A stretch of 64,000 nt of DNA, taken from positions 1 through 64,000 of the forward strand of contig NZ_JARFVA010000008.1 in NCBI RefSeq assembly GCF_029194005.1, written 5' to 3'. This DNA comes from Flagellimonas okinawensis. GTDB taxonomy: Bacteria > Bacteroidota > Bacteroidia > Flavobacteriales > Flavobacteriaceae. Both the position numbers and the translations under genes were made by a program. The notes beneath the pieces were generated by a model. The model worked only from the letters and a program-made list of their open reading frames with translations. It ran no database searches and had not been told where the DNA came from. Shown here piece after piece: positions 37,713 to 48,293 of this stretch (position 1 is its first letter; each line of letters starts with the position of its first letter).

Positions 37713-39839
37713 TTAAGCGGTTACTCCTTTAGCTGCTTTGATTACTTCCTCTGCAATGTTGGAAGGTGTCTCTGCATAGTGTGAAAATTCCATTGTGGAA
37801 GTAGCTCTACCTGAAGACAAAGTCCTCAAGGAAGTTACATAACCAAACATTTCTGAAAGCGGCACCTCTGCTTTAACCACCTTGGCACCAGCTCTGTCGG
37901 ACATGTTGTTCACCTGACCTCTTCTACGGTTCAAGTCACCAACAATATCACCCATGTTTTCTTCTGGGGTCAAAACCTCCAACTTCATGATTGGCTCCAT
38001 AATAATGGCCCTAGCTTTCTTAGCAGCAACTTTGTAACCCAATTTTGCAGCCAATTCGAAAGAAAGTTGGTCAGAATCCACAGGGTGGAAAGAACCATCT
38101 TTAAGGGTAACTTTCATGGAATCCATTTCGAAACCGGCCAAAGGACCATTTTTCATAGCCTCTCTGAATCCTTTTTCAACAGATGGAACAAATTCTTTAG
38201 GAATGTTACCACCTTTAATCTCGTTTACAAACTCAAGTCCGGATTTACCTTCCTCTGCAGGCTCCATAGTAAATACGATATCCGCAAATTTACCACGACC
38301 ACCAGTTTGTTTTTTATAGGTTTCCCTATGATCAGCTGTTCCAGTAATAGCCTCTTTGTACTCTACCTGTGGCTGACCTTGGGTAACATCTACCTTAAAC
38401 TCACGCTTAAGACGGTCACAGATAATATCCAAGTGAAGCTCACCCATACCAGAAATAATGGTTTGACCGGATGCTTCATCTGTTTTTACCTGGAAGGTTG
38501 GATCTTCTTCGGCCAATTTCGCCAAAGCCATACCCAATTTATCCACATCAGCTTTAGTTTTTGGCTCAACTGCGATACCGATTACAGGCTCAGGGAATTG
38601 CATACTTTCCAAAACAATAGGATGTTTTTCATCGGAAAGTGTATCTCCTGTTTTTATATCCTTAAATCCTACAGCTGCACCAATATCACCAGCCTCAATA
38701 TATTCAATTGCATTTTGCTTGTTGGAGTGCATTTGGTAGATACGTGAAATACGCTCTTTGTTACCTGAACGATTGTTCAAAACGTACGAACCTGCATCCA
38801 AACGACCAGAATATGCTCTAAAGAATGCCAAACGACCTACGAAAGGATCAGTTGCAATCTTAAATGCAAGTGCTGCAAAAGGCTCTTTTGGGTCTGGCTT
38901 TCTTTTTTCTTCTTTCTCAGTATCAGGGTTGATACCAATAATATCATCTTTATCCAAAGGTGATGGCAAGTAACGACAAACTGCATCCAATAGGAATTGA
39001 ACTCCTTTGTTCTTAAAGGAAGAACCACAAATCATTGGAATAATAGCCCTGTCCATTACCGCTGCACGCAAAGCTGCATGTACTTCTTCTTCAGTGATGG
39101 AATCTTCATCTTCGAAGAATTTCTCCATCAACTCTTCATCATATTCAGCAACAGCTTCAATCAAGGCAGCTCTATACTCCCTAACCTCATCCTGCATTTC
39201 AGCTGGTATATCTACAACATCAAAAGTAGAACCGAAGTTATCTTCGTGCCAAACAACAGCTCTGTTCTTGGCTAAGTCAACAATACCTTTAAAGTCAGCT
39301 TCGTCACCAATTGGCAATACGATTGGCACTGCATTGGAACCCAACATCTCACGTACCTGCTTACAAACTGCCAAGAAGTTTGAACCTTGACGATCCATTT
39401 TGTTGACAAAACCAATACGTGGTACTTTATAGTTATCGGCCAATCTCCAGTTAGTTTCGGATTGTGGCTCAACACCATCAACAGCACTGAACAAGAATAC
39501 CAATCCATCCAATACACGTAGTGAACGGTTTACTTCAACCGTAAAGTCAACGTGTCCGGGGGTGTCGATAATATTAAAGTGATAATCTTTTGTATCGGGC
39601 AAAGGCTGCGCATTTTCCATTGGAAACTTCCAAGTACAAGTTGTAGCAGCAGAAGTAATGGTAATACCACGCTCTTGCTCTTGCTCCATCCAGTCCATGG
39701 TAGCTGCACCATCGTGCACCTCTCCAATTTTATGACTCACACCTGTATAGAAAAGAATACGCTCTGTAGTAGTTGTCTTTCCAGCATCAATGTGAGCTGC
39801 AATCCCTATATTCCTTGTATATTTTAAATCTCTTCCCAT
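37713..39839 (-). CDS. fusA: Elongation factor G
   Basis: This 708-aa translational GTPase drives translocation. The G domain has the P-loop [27 protein letters not shown] and NKMDRQG. Later domains II-V are complete, ending with the [19 protein letters not shown] region. It lies between rpsG and rpsJ. tuf, which often follows fusA, is absent here. Confidence 0.98.
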   Translation of the reverse strand: MGRDLKYTRNIGIAAHIDAGKTTTTERILFYTGVSHKIGEVHDGAATMDWMEQEQERGITITSAATTCTWKFPMENAQPLPDTKDYHFNIIDTPGHVDFTVEVNRSLRVLDGLVFLFSAVDGVEPQSETNWRLADNYKVPRIGFVNKMDRQGSNFLAVCKQVREMLGSNAVPIVLPIGDEADFKGIVDLAKNRAVVWHEDNFGSTFDVVDIPAEMQDEVREYRAALIEAVAEYDEELMEKFFEDEDSITEEEVHAALRAAVMDRAIIPMICGSSFKNKGVQFLLDAVCRYLPSPLDKDDIIGINPDTEKEEKRKPDPKEPFAALAFKIATDPFVGRLAFFRAYSGRLDAGSYVLNNRSGNKERISRIYQMHSNKQNAIEYIEAGDIGAAVGFKDIKTGDTLSDEKHPIVLESMQFPEPVIGIAVEPKTKADVDKLGMALAKLAEEDPTFQVKTDEASGQTIISGMGELHLDIICDRLKREFKVDVTQGQPQVEYKEAITGTADHRETYKKQTGGRGKFADIVFTMEPAEEGKSGLEFVNEIKGGNIPKEFVPSVEKGFREAMKNGPLAGFEMDSMKVTLKDGSFHPVDSDQLSFELAAKLGYKVAAKKARAIIMEPIMKLEVLTPEENMGDIVGDLNRRRGQVNNMSDRAGAKVVKAEVPLSEMFGYVTSLRTLSSGRATSTMEFSHYAETPSNIAEEVIKAAKGVTA

Positions 39840-39847
39840 TGTATTGT

Positions 39848-40324
39848 TTAGAATCTAAAGTGTGAGAACGCTTTATTGGCCTCAGCCATTTTGTGTGTAT
39901 CTACTCTTTTCTTCACTGCCGCTCCTTCTTCTTTGGCTGCTGCTAAAATCTCAGCCGCCAATTTTTGGGCCATTGATTTCTCATTACGCTTTCTAGAAAA
40001 GCTGATCAACCATTTCATGGCAGTGGATATTTTTCTATCTGGACGAATTTGCATAGGAATCTGGAATGTTGCACCACCCACTCTTCTACTACGAACCTCT
40101 ACGTGTGGCATAACATTGGAAAGAGCATCTTTCCACAATTCCAATCCTGTTTTTTCTTCGTCAGTGTTTTTTTCATCAACGATCGCAATCGCATCGTAAA
40201 AAATCTTGAATGCAATTGACTTTTTACCGTCCCACATCATCATGTTCACAAAACGTGTAACAAGCTGATCATTAAATTTTGGATCCGGTAATAAAGGTCT
40301 CTTTTTTGCCTGCTTTTTTCTCAT
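39848..40324 (-). CDS. rpsG: 30S ribosomal protein S7
   Basis: This 158-aa protein initiates assembly of the 30S head. It starts [19 protein letters not shown] and has [20 protein letters not shown] and the helix [19 protein letters not shown]. It lies 8 bp before fusA. Confidence 0.97.
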   Translation of the reverse strand: MRKKQAKKRPLLPDPKFNDQLVTRFVNMMMWDGKKSIAFKIFYDAIAIVDEKNTDEEKTGLELWKDALSNVMPHVEVRSRRVGGATFQIPMQIRPDRKISTAMKWLISFSRKRNEKSMAQKLAAEILAAAKEEGAAVKKRVDTHKMAEANKAFSHFRF

Positions 40325-40343
40325 CGCTTCTTCTTAAAAATGA

Positions 40344-40718
40344 TTAATTTTTAGGACGCTTTGCACCATACTTAGATCGTCGTTGCGTTCTTCCCGCAAC
40401 ACCTGCGGTATCCAAAGCACCGCGAACGATATGATATCGCACACCAGGCAAATCCTTTACTCTTCCGCCCCTTACCAATACTATCGAGTGCTCTTGGAGG
40501 TTGTGACCTTCACCAGGGATGTATGCGTTCACTTCTTTACCATTGGTCAACCTTACCCTTGCAACTTTACGCATTGCAGAGTTTGGTTTTTTAGGTGTAG
40601 TCGTATAAACACGCGTACAAACCCCTCTTCTTTGAGGACACGAATCCAAAGCAGCCGATTTACTCTTCTTGGTAATCGTGGCCCTTCCTTTTCGTACTAA
40701 TTGTGAAATTGTTGGCAT
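40344..40718 (-). CDS. rpsL: 30S ribosomal protein S12
   Basis: This 124-aa decoding-centre protein has [20 protein letters not shown] and [20 protein letters not shown], with the wild-type-looking Lys in TTPKKPNSA (streptomycin-resistance position). It is the first gene of the str part of the superoperon and has its own promoter. Confidence 0.98.
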   Translation of the reverse strand: MPTISQLVRKGRATITKKSKSAALDSCPQRRGVCTRVYTTTPKKPNSAMRKVARVRLTNGKEVNAYIPGEGHNLQEHSIVLVRGGRVKDLPGVRYHIVRGALDTAGVAGRTQRRSKYGAKRPKN

Positions 40719-40743
40719 TAAATTCCTTTTAAAAACTAAATAA

Positions 40744-40758
40744 CCCTCATTTTGAGGG
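40744..40758 (-). other. Hairpin at the 5' end of the rpsL transcript
   Basis: CCCTCA (40744-40749) and TGAGGG (40753-40758) form a 6-bp stem with a 3-nt loop. It starts about where transcription from the 40762-40791 promoter should begin. It may stabilise the mRNA or act in initiation. Confidence 0.5.
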
Positions 40759-40761
40759 CTG

Positions 40762-40791
40762 CAAATGTAGTGATATTTCCCAATAATTCAA
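40762..40791 (-). promoter_or_regulatory. Promoter of the ribosomal superoperon
   Basis: On the minus strand TTG (complement of 40789-40791), a 19-bp spacer and TACATTTG (complement of 40762-40769) match the Bacteroidota consensus exactly. The rpsL start follows about 44 bp downstream. Confidence 0.7.
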
Positions 40792-41249
40792 ATCCTAAGC
40801 AATTAAATTTGAGAACAGAAGAAAAAAAGTTGACCCACCCTTAAAAAACCCCATGTTTTAACTCAAAAATCGCCATGGAAAATTTACCTCTAAAACAGCA
40901 GTTCAAATTTCAATCCCAACTTGATATATATATTAAGGTATAATTCGACTTCCGCAACCCATTACTTTCTTAACATTCTTGTAACACTTCTGCTTTAAGA
41001 CAAAATACACAGCATTTTCTTACAAAAAATTACTTTCATCGGAACAACACCCCACTTCATAGGGGGTATTGGCCATTTTTTATATTAAGAGCAATTCTTG
41101 CCCCTTGAAATTATATAGTTATCAATGATTATTAATGTTTTTGCGGTTATTTCATTTTAATGCAAACTCCTAAAGTTTTTATGAATTTATTTTGGATTAT
41201 TAACATGAAATTATGATTTTAGCGACTAGCTAATTCAAATAATTTAACA
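40792..41249. other. Gene-free gap between divergent rpsL and susC
   Basis: The 458 bp upstream of susC hold no coding frame of substance. An ACCCC/GGGGT stem (41048-41067) is visible. AT-rich sequence right before susC includes TTG at 41192-41194, but no good TAnnTTTG follows at the right distance, so the susC promoter is not identified. Confidence 0.5.
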
Positions 41250-44200
41250 ATGAGAACAAAACTTAATGGATTGTTAACGCTATTATTGGCGTTTGTTGTG
41301 CATATATCCTATGCGCAAGACAAGACGATTACAGGTACAGTTACGGATGCCGACGGCCTCCCACTGCCTGGGGTCAACATTGTCGTTGAAGGGACCACTA
41401 CCGGTACCCAAACAGATTTTGATGGAAATTATGCCATCAGCGCGAGTGAGGGGCAAACACTGCTTTTCACTTACATAGGGCAAAGACCCTCTACCAAAGT
41501 GGTAGGAGCTGGCAGCGTAATCAATGTTCAGATGGTGGAAGACACCCAAGCCCTTGAAGAGGTAGTTGTTACCGCACAAGGTATCAAGCGTGAAAAGAAA
41601 GCCTTGGGTTATGCGGTTTCTTCTGTTGGCGAAGAGGACATAGAGCAACGTGCCGATGGTGATGTTGCCAGGGTACTTTCTGGTAAAGCATCCGGTGTTA
41701 ACATTACTGCTGCAGGTGGTATGGCCGGTTCTGGTACCAACGTAGTAATTAGGGGTCTTAGTTCCTTTAGTGGAAGTAACCAGGCACTATTCGTAGTGGA
41801 TGGTGTTCCTTTTAGTAGCGACACTAACGCCGCTGGTAACTTCCTTGATGGTAACACAGGTTCTTCACGTTTCTTGGATTTAGATCCAAATAACATTGCA
41901 AGTGTAGAAGTACTTAAAGGTTTGGCAGCTGCCACTCTTTATGGTACACAAGGTAAAAACGGTGTAATCTTGATCACAACCAAAGCCGGTTCCGGTGGTG
42001 GAGGTGCCAAAAAAACCGAGATTACAGTTAACCAATCATACTTTGTAAACAAAATGGCTTCTTTGCCAGATTACCAAGATGAGTATGGTGGTGGTTTCGA
42101 CCAGTCTTTCGGATGGTTCTACTCTAACTGGGGACCTAGATTCTCAAGAGAAGGTGTAGCCGGATGGGGTAACCAGCCAGCCATTGATGATAATGGTACA
42201 TTGGCTCACCCATATTCTACCACAGCGGTTACTGCTACAAGAGAGGCTTTCCCAGAACTTCAAAACGCACGTTACGAATGGAGACCATATGACAGTGCTG
42301 AAAATTTCTTTAGCCCAGGTGGTGTAAGCAATACTTCCATTAACATTAATGGTGGTAGCGAAGATGGAACTTCTTCTTTTAACGTTAACCTTGGTTACTT
42401 GGACGATGAAAGCTTTGTGCCTGGAAACGACTTGCAGAGATTCAACATTTCTGTTGGTGGTAGAGCTCAACTTTCCAACAAGTTTACTGTAAGCGCTACA
42501 ATGAACTACTCTAGAACCGATTATACTTCTCCTCCAGTAGCAGCGAGTAGAGGTAACGGTAGCTTGGGTCTTTCTTTGTTCGGTCACGTATTCTTTACTC
42601 CAAGGAACGTGGATTTGATGGGTCTTCCTTACGAAAACCCAATCGACAACTCCAGTGTTTACTATAGAAATGGTAACGATATCATCAACCCACGTTGGAC
42701 GTTAAACAACGTTTCCAACAACCAGTTGACAAACAGGGTGTTCTGGAATGCATCTATCAGCTATGCATTATCTGATAACCTTGACCTTACCTATAGAGGT
42801 GGTATGGACTTCTATACTGAAAGAAACACTCAATACTCTAACAAGGGTGGTGTTGGTTTCGACAATGCAATCTTTGGTTTCTTGAGAACTTATGATAACA
42901 ACAACACTATTTGGGATCACTATGTAGCATTGAATGGTAACTACGATCTTTCTGAAAAATTAGGAATGACGTTTACTGCAGGTGCAACTACAAGATCTAC
43001 TGTATTTGATCGTCAAGGTGTAAGCAGTACTGGACAGTTGGTATACGGCATCGCTCGTCACTACAACTACTCCAACCAATCACCAATCCAATTTTCTCAA
43101 AGAAGAAACATTGCAGGTGTTTTAGGACAGGTAACTTTGGACTATGACAACATGTTGTTCTTGACAGGTTCTACCAGAACTGACTGGGTATCTAACTTGA
43201 TCACAGAAAACAACAGTAGAACTTATCCTAGTGGTAGCCTTTCGTTCTTGCCAACAGCTGCATTCCCAGAATTGCAGTCTCAAGGTGGTCTTAACTTCTT
43301 GAAGTTGAGAGCTGGTGTTGGTACTTCTGCAACATTCCCAACTGGTTATCCTACTTTAGGATATGTTGAGCAAAACACTCAAGTATTTGGTGAAGGTGGT
43401 GAAGTTACTACTAACCAAGTTGCAGGATTTAGAGCAAACCCTGACTTGAAGCCTGAGCTTTTGACTGAGTACGAACTTGGTTTTGAATCTAGATTGTTCA
43501 ACAGCAGAGTTTCTTTGGATTTCACATACTTTAACCGTGTTACTACAGACTTGATTGTTGAGGAGCCTCTTTCTCCATCAACTGGATTTACGTTCACTCA
43601 AAGTAATATTGGTAAGATCGAAGGTGACGGTATCGAAATCGATGCATCTGTTGACTGGTTCAGAAGTGATAGCCCAGGAGGTTTCAACTGGAACACTAGA
43701 GCTAACTTCTCTACTTACAACCCAGTAGTTACTGAGCAAGAACAAGATATCATTATTTACGCTGGTAGCTCTACTCTTTGGGTAGGTGGTAACGCCGCTA
43801 TCGAAGGTAAGCCACTCGGATCTATCGTAGGTACCGCCATCGGTAGAGATGAGCAAGGTAATTACTTGGTAAACAACGCTGGTGATTACGTAGTTGTAGA
43901 ACAAGATTTGGATGGTAACATCCCAGTTATCGGTGATCCAAACCCAGATTATGTAATGAACATTATTAACTCTATGTCTTACAAAAACTGGAACTTTGGT
44001 TTCCAAATTAGCCACACTAAAGGTGGTGACATGATGTCCAACACTATTGCAACATTGCTTGGTCGTGGATTGATCGTTGAAACTTTGAACAGGGAGAACA
44101 CATACATCCTACCTGGTGTATTGGAAAGTACTGGAGAGCCTAACATGAGACAAACAAACAACTCGTCTTATTACTTCGACAATATCTTGTTTGGTCCTGT

Positions 44201-44474
44201 TGAAACAAAAATCTACGATGCTTCTGTAATCAGATTGCAAGAGATTTCTTTGGGTTACTCTTTCCCAAAAAAGTTCTTGGACAAAACACCTTTTGGATCT
44301 TTGAGCATTACTGCACAAGGTTTCAACTTGTGGTATGATGCTTACAACACCCCTGATGGTGCCAACTTTGATCCTAACGTTCAAGGTGCCGGTGTTGGTA
44401 ATGCGCAAGGATTCGATTTCATCAACGGACCTAGTGCTAAGAAATATGGTCTAAGCGTTAAAGCATCGTTCTAA
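41250..44474 (+). CDS. susC: SusC/RagA-family TonB-dependent outer membrane transporter
   Basis: This 1074-aa protein has a signal peptide (to about ISYAQ), a CarboxypepD_reg-like domain (GTVTDADGLPLPGVNI), and the SusC plug with EEVVVTAQGIKRE and NVVIRGLSSFSG followed by LFVVDGVPF. A long 22-strand barrel follows and ends in a terminal beta strand with aromatic residue (KKYGLSVKASF). SusC works with the SusD lipoprotein downstream to import oligosaccharides or peptides, driven by TonB; the substrate is unknown. Codon choice looks much like that of the ribosomal genes, suggesting high expression. susD follows 21 bp after its stop. Confidence 0.95.
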   Translation: MRTKLNGLLTLLLAFVVHISYAQDKTITGTVTDADGLPLPGVNIVVEGTTTGTQTDFDGNYAISASEGQTLLFTYIGQRPSTKVVGAGSVINVQMVEDTQALEEVVVTAQGIKREKKALGYAVSSVGEEDIEQRADGDVARVLSGKASGVNITAAGGMAGSGTNVVIRGLSSFSGSNQALFVVDGVPFSSDTNAAGNFLDGNTGSSRFLDLDPNNIASVEVLKGLAAATLYGTQGKNGVILITTKAGSGGGGAKKTEITVNQSYFVNKMASLPDYQDEYGGGFDQSFGWFYSNWGPRFSREGVAGWGNQPAIDDNGTLAHPYSTTAVTATREAFPELQNARYEWRPYDSAENFFSPGGVSNTSININGGSEDGTSSFNVNLGYLDDESFVPGNDLQRFNISVGGRAQLSNKFTVSATMNYSRTDYTSPPVAASRGNGSLGLSLFGHVFFTPRNVDLMGLPYENPIDNSSVYYRNGNDIINPRWTLNNVSNNQLTNRVFWNASISYALSDNLDLTYRGGMDFYTERNTQYSNKGGVGFDNAIFGFLRTYDNNNTIWDHYVALNGNYDLSEKLGMTFTAGATTRSTVFDRQGVSSTGQLVYGIARHYNYSNQSPIQFSQRRNIAGVLGQVTLDYDNMLFLTGSTRTDWVSNLITENNSRTYPSGSLSFLPTAAFPELQSQGGLNFLKLRAGVGTSATFPTGYPTLGYVEQNTQVFGEGGEVTTNQVAGFRANPDLKPELLTEYELGFESRLFNSRVSLDFTYFNRVTTDLIVEEPLSPSTGFTFTQSNIGKIEGDGIEIDASVDWFRSDSPGGFNWNTRANFSTYNPVVTEQEQDIIIYAGSSTLWVGGNAAIEGKPLGSIVGTAIGRDEQGNYLVNNAGDYVVVEQDLDGNIPVIGDPNPDYVMNIINSMSYKNWNFGFQISHTKGGDMMSNTIATLLGRGLIVETLNRENTYILPGVLESTGEPNMRQTNNSSYYFDNILFGPVETKIYDASVIRLQEISLGYSFPKKFLDKTPFGSLSITAQGFNLWYDAYNTPDGANFDPNVQGAGVGNAQGFDFINGPSAKKYGLSVKASF

Positions 44475-44495
44475 ATAAAAAATAGCTAAAACATT

Positions 44496-46211
44496 ATGAA
44501 AAAAATAAGTAAATATATAATTGTTGCGCTCCTTACAACGGTTGGAATTTTCCAGTCTTGCGAGACAACGGATTTGGACATAAGAGTTAGTCCAAACGAA
44601 CTAGATCCCACCTCTGGTGATCCTAATCTACAGTTGAATGCTATTCAATTGGCATATGTAACCAGTATTAACAACCTAAGTGATATTGGTGGGGAATTGA
44701 CCCGTATCCAGTACATGAACGGACGTATCTATTTCAACAACTACGGTGGTGGTACTCTAAGTGGTACTTGGGAAAGAACCTATAGTAGTGGTGGCTCATT
44801 TGATGATCAGGACCTAGGTATCTGGACAAACGTAGATGGGTTGATTGCATTGGATGCAGCAAGTGAAGTTGATTATTCCTTCCACGTAGCTGTTGGCCAA
44901 ACGCTTAAAGCTCACATGTTGATGCTTCTTGTAGATTATATCGGAGAAGCTGTTTATACTGAAGCAGGAGATCCTGTTGAGTTTCCAGCACCAATGATGG
45001 ACGATGGGGCAGCCGTATACGCTGCAGCACTTTCTTTGTTGGATGAGGCCGGAGCTATGTTCGCAGCCAACCCACCTGCACAAGGTGCCACAGACTTCTT
45101 CTACGATGGAGATACCGACAAGTGGAGTAAATTGGTGAACACGCTTAAACTTAAGGCACATATCACTACGGGAAATACAGCTGCTTTTGATGCAGTTATC
45201 GCTGGTGGAGATTATATTTCTTCCACTGATGATGATTTCCAATTCCAGTATGGTAGCAGAGCTTTGCAACCAGATACTCGTCACCCAGACTATGCTGATG
45301 ATTACACTCCTAGTGGAGCCGACAACTACAGATCTAACTGGTTGATGGAATACATGTTGAACACAGACGACCCAAGAATTCGTTACTACTTCTACCGTCA
45401 ATCTGCCGGAACACCTGGTGCAGTTGATGTAGACGGAAACGATGTTGACCCGAACGAAGAGACATTGGCTTGTTCCTTGGCCGTACCACCGGTACATTAC
45501 CAAGAAAGCGAGTGGGCTTATTGTTCAGTTGACAACGGATACTGGGGTAGATCTCACGGAAACAACGAAGGTGGACCACCAGACGGTTTTACTAAAACTG
45601 CAACTGGAGTTTATCCTGCTGGAGGTAAATTTGATGACAATGATTTCGCTGACGAAGACGCTGATAGCACTGTAGGCCTTGGAAAAGGTGGTGGTGGTGC
45701 AGGTATCGAGCCAATCATTCTTGCTTCTTATGTTGATTTTTGGCAAGCTGACAACGCTATGGCCAAAGGAGCTGCAGACGCAACTATCGAAGCTTTCTTT
45801 AGAGCTGGTCTAGAAAAGTCTATTGCAAAAGTTCAAACCTTTGGCGTTCTTGACCCACTTGGAGACCTTTCTTTTGCTCCTGATGCTACTGAAGTAGAAA
45901 CTTGGATCGATGGTATTATCGCAGATTTCTCTGCCGCTACTGGTGATGAGAAGATGAATATTTTTGCTGACCAATACTTTGTAACTATGTACGGTGGTTC
46001 TGTAGAAGCTTATAACTACTACAGAAAAACAGGATACCCTACGAATTTGGCTCCTAACTGGGAACCAAATCCAGGGCCATTCCCAAGAACTTTGTTGTAC
46101 CCTCAATCTGAGGTGATCACTAATCCTAATTTGACTCAAAAAGTGGATTTGACACAGCAAGTTTTCTGGGATACCAATCCAGCATCACCTGCATTCCCAG
46201 CGGCTAATTAA
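44496..46211 (+). CDS. susD: SusD/RagB-family nutrient-binding lipoprotein
   Basis: This 571-aa protein has a lipoprotein signal with a Cys at GIFQSCETTDLDI, so it should be lipid-anchored at the cell surface. The SusD-like tetratricopeptide-type region includes LKAHMLMLLVDYIGEAVYTE and DKWSKLVNTLKLKAHI. The C-terminal part ends with NYYRKTGYPTNLAPN. It forms the lid on the SusC barrel and binds the nutrient. A glycine-rich stretch (GLGKGGGGAG) occurs in the middle. The short gaps on both sides show an operon. Confidence 0.94.
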   Translation: MKKISKYIIVALLTTVGIFQSCETTDLDIRVSPNELDPTSGDPNLQLNAIQLAYVTSINNLSDIGGELTRIQYMNGRIYFNNYGGGTLSGTWERTYSSGGSFDDQDLGIWTNVDGLIALDAASEVDYSFHVAVGQTLKAHMLMLLVDYIGEAVYTEAGDPVEFPAPMMDDGAAVYAAALSLLDEAGAMFAANPPAQGATDFFYDGDTDKWSKLVNTLKLKAHITTGNTAAFDAVIAGGDYISSTDDDFQFQYGSRALQPDTRHPDYADDYTPSGADNYRSNWLMEYMLNTDDPRIRYYFYRQSAGTPGAVDVDGNDVDPNEETLACSLAVPPVHYQESEWAYCSVDNGYWGRSHGNNEGGPPDGFTKTATGVYPAGGKFDDNDFADEDADSTVGLGKGGGGAGIEPIILASYVDFWQADNAMAKGAADATIEAFFRAGLEKSIAKVQTFGVLDPLGDLSFAPDATEVETWIDGIIADFSAATGDEKMNIFADQYFVTMYGGSVEAYNYYRKTGYPTNLAPNWEPNPGPFPRTLLYPQSEVITNPNLTQKVDLTQQVFWDTNPASPAFPAAN

Positions 46212-46232
46212 TATTTAAAAAAATTGAAAATC

Positions 46233-47114
46233 ATGAAAATAATACATAAATCACTTTTGGCGACGGCATTAGCGCTAGCTGGACTCACATTTAATTCATG
46301 TGAAGACGGAGACAAGGTCGTTGACGATATTTTCGACAATACCACCAGCGGTATTGTGCTAAGAACAGTGAACGTGGAATCAGACGAATTGCCAATTGGG
46401 CAATCTGATTCTTACTTCGGTGTAGAATTAGAAATGCAAGACGAAGAAGATGGAGCTTTGGTAGAAAGCTTGGAAGTATACGTTTCTTTCAACGACAATA
46501 CTGTTGAAGAAGGTGAAACCGATCTATCTGCTGCAGAAGTTATGGTTACTTCCATTCCAAGTTCTGAGTTTACTATTGGAGAATATGGATTCCCTAGATA
46601 TTCTTACTCCATTACTCTTCCAGAAATGGCAACAGCTTTGGGTATCGACGAATCAACCGATGTTGATGGTGGAGATACTTTCTATGTTCGTTTCGAAGCT
46701 GTATTGGTAGATGGTAGAAGATTCTCTAACGGTGACAACACCGATACATCTACAGGATCTTTCTTCGCATCACCATTCCTTTACATCTCTACTGTAGTTT
46801 GCCCAGAGGTTCCTCCAGTTGCTGGAGATTGGACTATCGAAATGCAAGACTCTTGGGGAGATGGATGGAACGGAGCTACAATCGTAGTGGACATCGATGG
46901 AACTGAAACTGTATATACTTTGGAAGATGGTGCATCCCAAACTACTACAGTAACTATTCCTGATGGAACTGAAAGTTTATCCTTTAGCTTTACTTCCGGT
47001 GATTGGGATTCGGAAATTTCTTTCCAAATCTACTCCAGCGCTGGAAACTTGAAAGCTGATATTGCTCCAGCTCCAGCAGTTGGTGAAGTTGTACTTAACT
47101 ATTGTGTTGATTAA
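46233..47114 (+). CDS. Lipoprotein of the SusCD operon
   Basis: This 293-aa protein has a lipoprotein signal with Cys at LTFNSCEDG. I used the ATG at 46233; a TTG nine bases upstream is in frame. Residues 30-190 look like beta strands with acidic character. The C-terminal 90 residues contain DSWGDGWNGATI, a motif of a beta-sandwich domain found in many secreted marine bacterial proteins. It could be a surface substrate-binding partner of SusC/SusD, like SusE/F, but this is by position only. A strong terminator follows. Confidence 0.8.
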   Translation: MKIIHKSLLATALALAGLTFNSCEDGDKVVDDIFDNTTSGIVLRTVNVESDELPIGQSDSYFGVELEMQDEEDGALVESLEVYVSFNDNTVEEGETDLSAAEVMVTSIPSSEFTIGEYGFPRYSYSITLPEMATALGIDESTDVDGGDTFYVRFEAVLVDGRRFSNGDNTDTSTGSFFASPFLYISTVVCPEVPPVAGDWTIEMQDSWGDGWNGATIVVDIDGTETVYTLEDGASQTTTVTIPDGTESLSFSFTSGDWDSEISFQIYSSAGNLKADIAPAPAVGEVVLNYCVD

Positions 47115-47140
47115 TTAACACACAATAAGAAATCAATATT

Positions 47141-47170
47141 AAAGCCGCTCCACTTGGAGCGGCTTTTTTT
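47141..47170 (+). terminator. Terminator of the SusCD operon
   Basis: GCCGCTCC (47144-47151) and GGAGCGGC (47156-47163) form an 8-bp G/C stem with an ACTT loop, followed by T7. Confidence 0.9.
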
Positions 47171-47403
47171 ATAGAGCATATTCAATAGACTAATTGTCAA
47201 CCATTAACAAAACCCATAAAAAATCAAACCCTTATTAAAATGATAATAACAGACCTCCCTAAATAAATATATAATAAGCTATACCGTAAAAACTGCCATC
47301 AATCACAAAGTCCATGTTTTTTTTACTATTATTAAGAAAAAGCCCTTTCTTTTTTCTTACCTTTTACCCTAATTATCAATTAAATCCATTAACACTCAGT
47401 CAC

Positions 47404-48150
47404 ATGAAAAAATTTATTGTACCCTTTATACTAATTCTAACAGCACATTCTTTGTCTGCACAATATGCAGGTCAAGTTGCCGTAGGCAATGCTTCAGGAT
47501 CAGGCGTATCCAACGCCATGGTTTCCAGTGTAATTGGAGACATGAACGATCAATATGAAAGATTGTCCAAACAGACGGGCATTGATGATTTTGCCGGTTC
47601 ACCTTATACCAATGACAAATTCGTTCAGGCTCCAGTATATTACGGAGATGAGAACATGGGATCATATTACTACAGGTATAACGCCTACAACGAAGAAATC
47701 GAAATTAAAAAAACCAACCTTGAGGAAGAAAAAATAACTGCTTTGACCAAGGATAAGTCCATCAAAGTAATGGTCGGAGGTAGACCGTTGAGCTTTGCCA
47801 CTTTTATCGACAAAAAAGGAAATACGCTAAACGGCTATTTAACCACTGTTTTGGATAGTGAAAAGTACGACCTTTATAAAAGAGTCAACGTGAAATTCAC
47901 CGAGGGTCAAAAAGCACAAAATTCTTTTGTAAAAGCGGTGCCCAATAGATTCAGTCATTTTGTTGAGTACTATTACCAAGAAAAAGGTGTAAATAGAATA
48001 GATGAAGTACCTTTAAAAACCAACCAAGTGGCCAAATTGTTCAACGAACCCCTTAAATCTGAAGTTAAGGATTACATCAAAGACAATAATTTGGATGTTA
48101 AGGATGAAGCTGACCTTATCAAAGTTTTCGAATATCTCAATAGTAAATAA
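47404..48150 (+). CDS. Secreted protein of unknown function
   Basis: This 248-aa protein has a signal peptide (MKKFIVPFILILTAHS, cleavage near SAQ). The mature part has a conserved-looking NDQYERLSKQTG and GRPLSFATFIDKKGN, and a lysine-rich C-terminal half. I do not recognise the family. The ATG at 47404 was chosen over the longer frame (47314), which would put an unlikely hydrophobic stretch before a normal signal peptide. A terminator follows. Confidence 0.72.
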   Translation: MKKFIVPFILILTAHSLSAQYAGQVAVGNASGSGVSNAMVSSVIGDMNDQYERLSKQTGIDDFAGSPYTNDKFVQAPVYYGDENMGSYYYRYNAYNEEIEIKKTNLEEEKITALTKDKSIKVMVGGRPLSFATFIDKKGNTLNGYLTTVLDSEKYDLYKRVNVKFTEGQKAQNSFVKAVPNRFSHFVEYYYQEKGVNRIDEVPLKTNQVAKLFNEPLKSEVKDYIKDNNLDVKDEADLIKVFEYLNSK

Positions 48151-48180
48151 AAGGGGTATTAAAACATAAAATATAATTTA

Positions 48181-48210
48181 AAAGGGCATTTGAGTAAATG
48201 CCCTTTTTTT
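48181..48210 (+). terminator. Rho-independent terminator
   Basis: AAAGGGCATTT (48181-48191) and AAATGCCCTTT (48196-48206) form a perfect 11-bp stem with a GAGT loop and a T run. It closes the 47404 gene. Confidence 0.88.
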
Positions 48211-48293
48211 ATGCCCAAAAATAAATTAGACCTATTTCCCTGTTTGATGAACTTCTTTGTTGATATTTGCAGTTTAAAGGAAGTTAGGATACC

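Noticed and set aside
38067..38747. 226-aa plus-strand ORF inside fusA
   Set aside because: Antisense shadow of a highly conserved gene with strong codon bias.
41192..41222. susC promoter at TTG with TATGATTTTAG
   Set aside because: The -7 element does not match TAnnTTTG at the right spacing.
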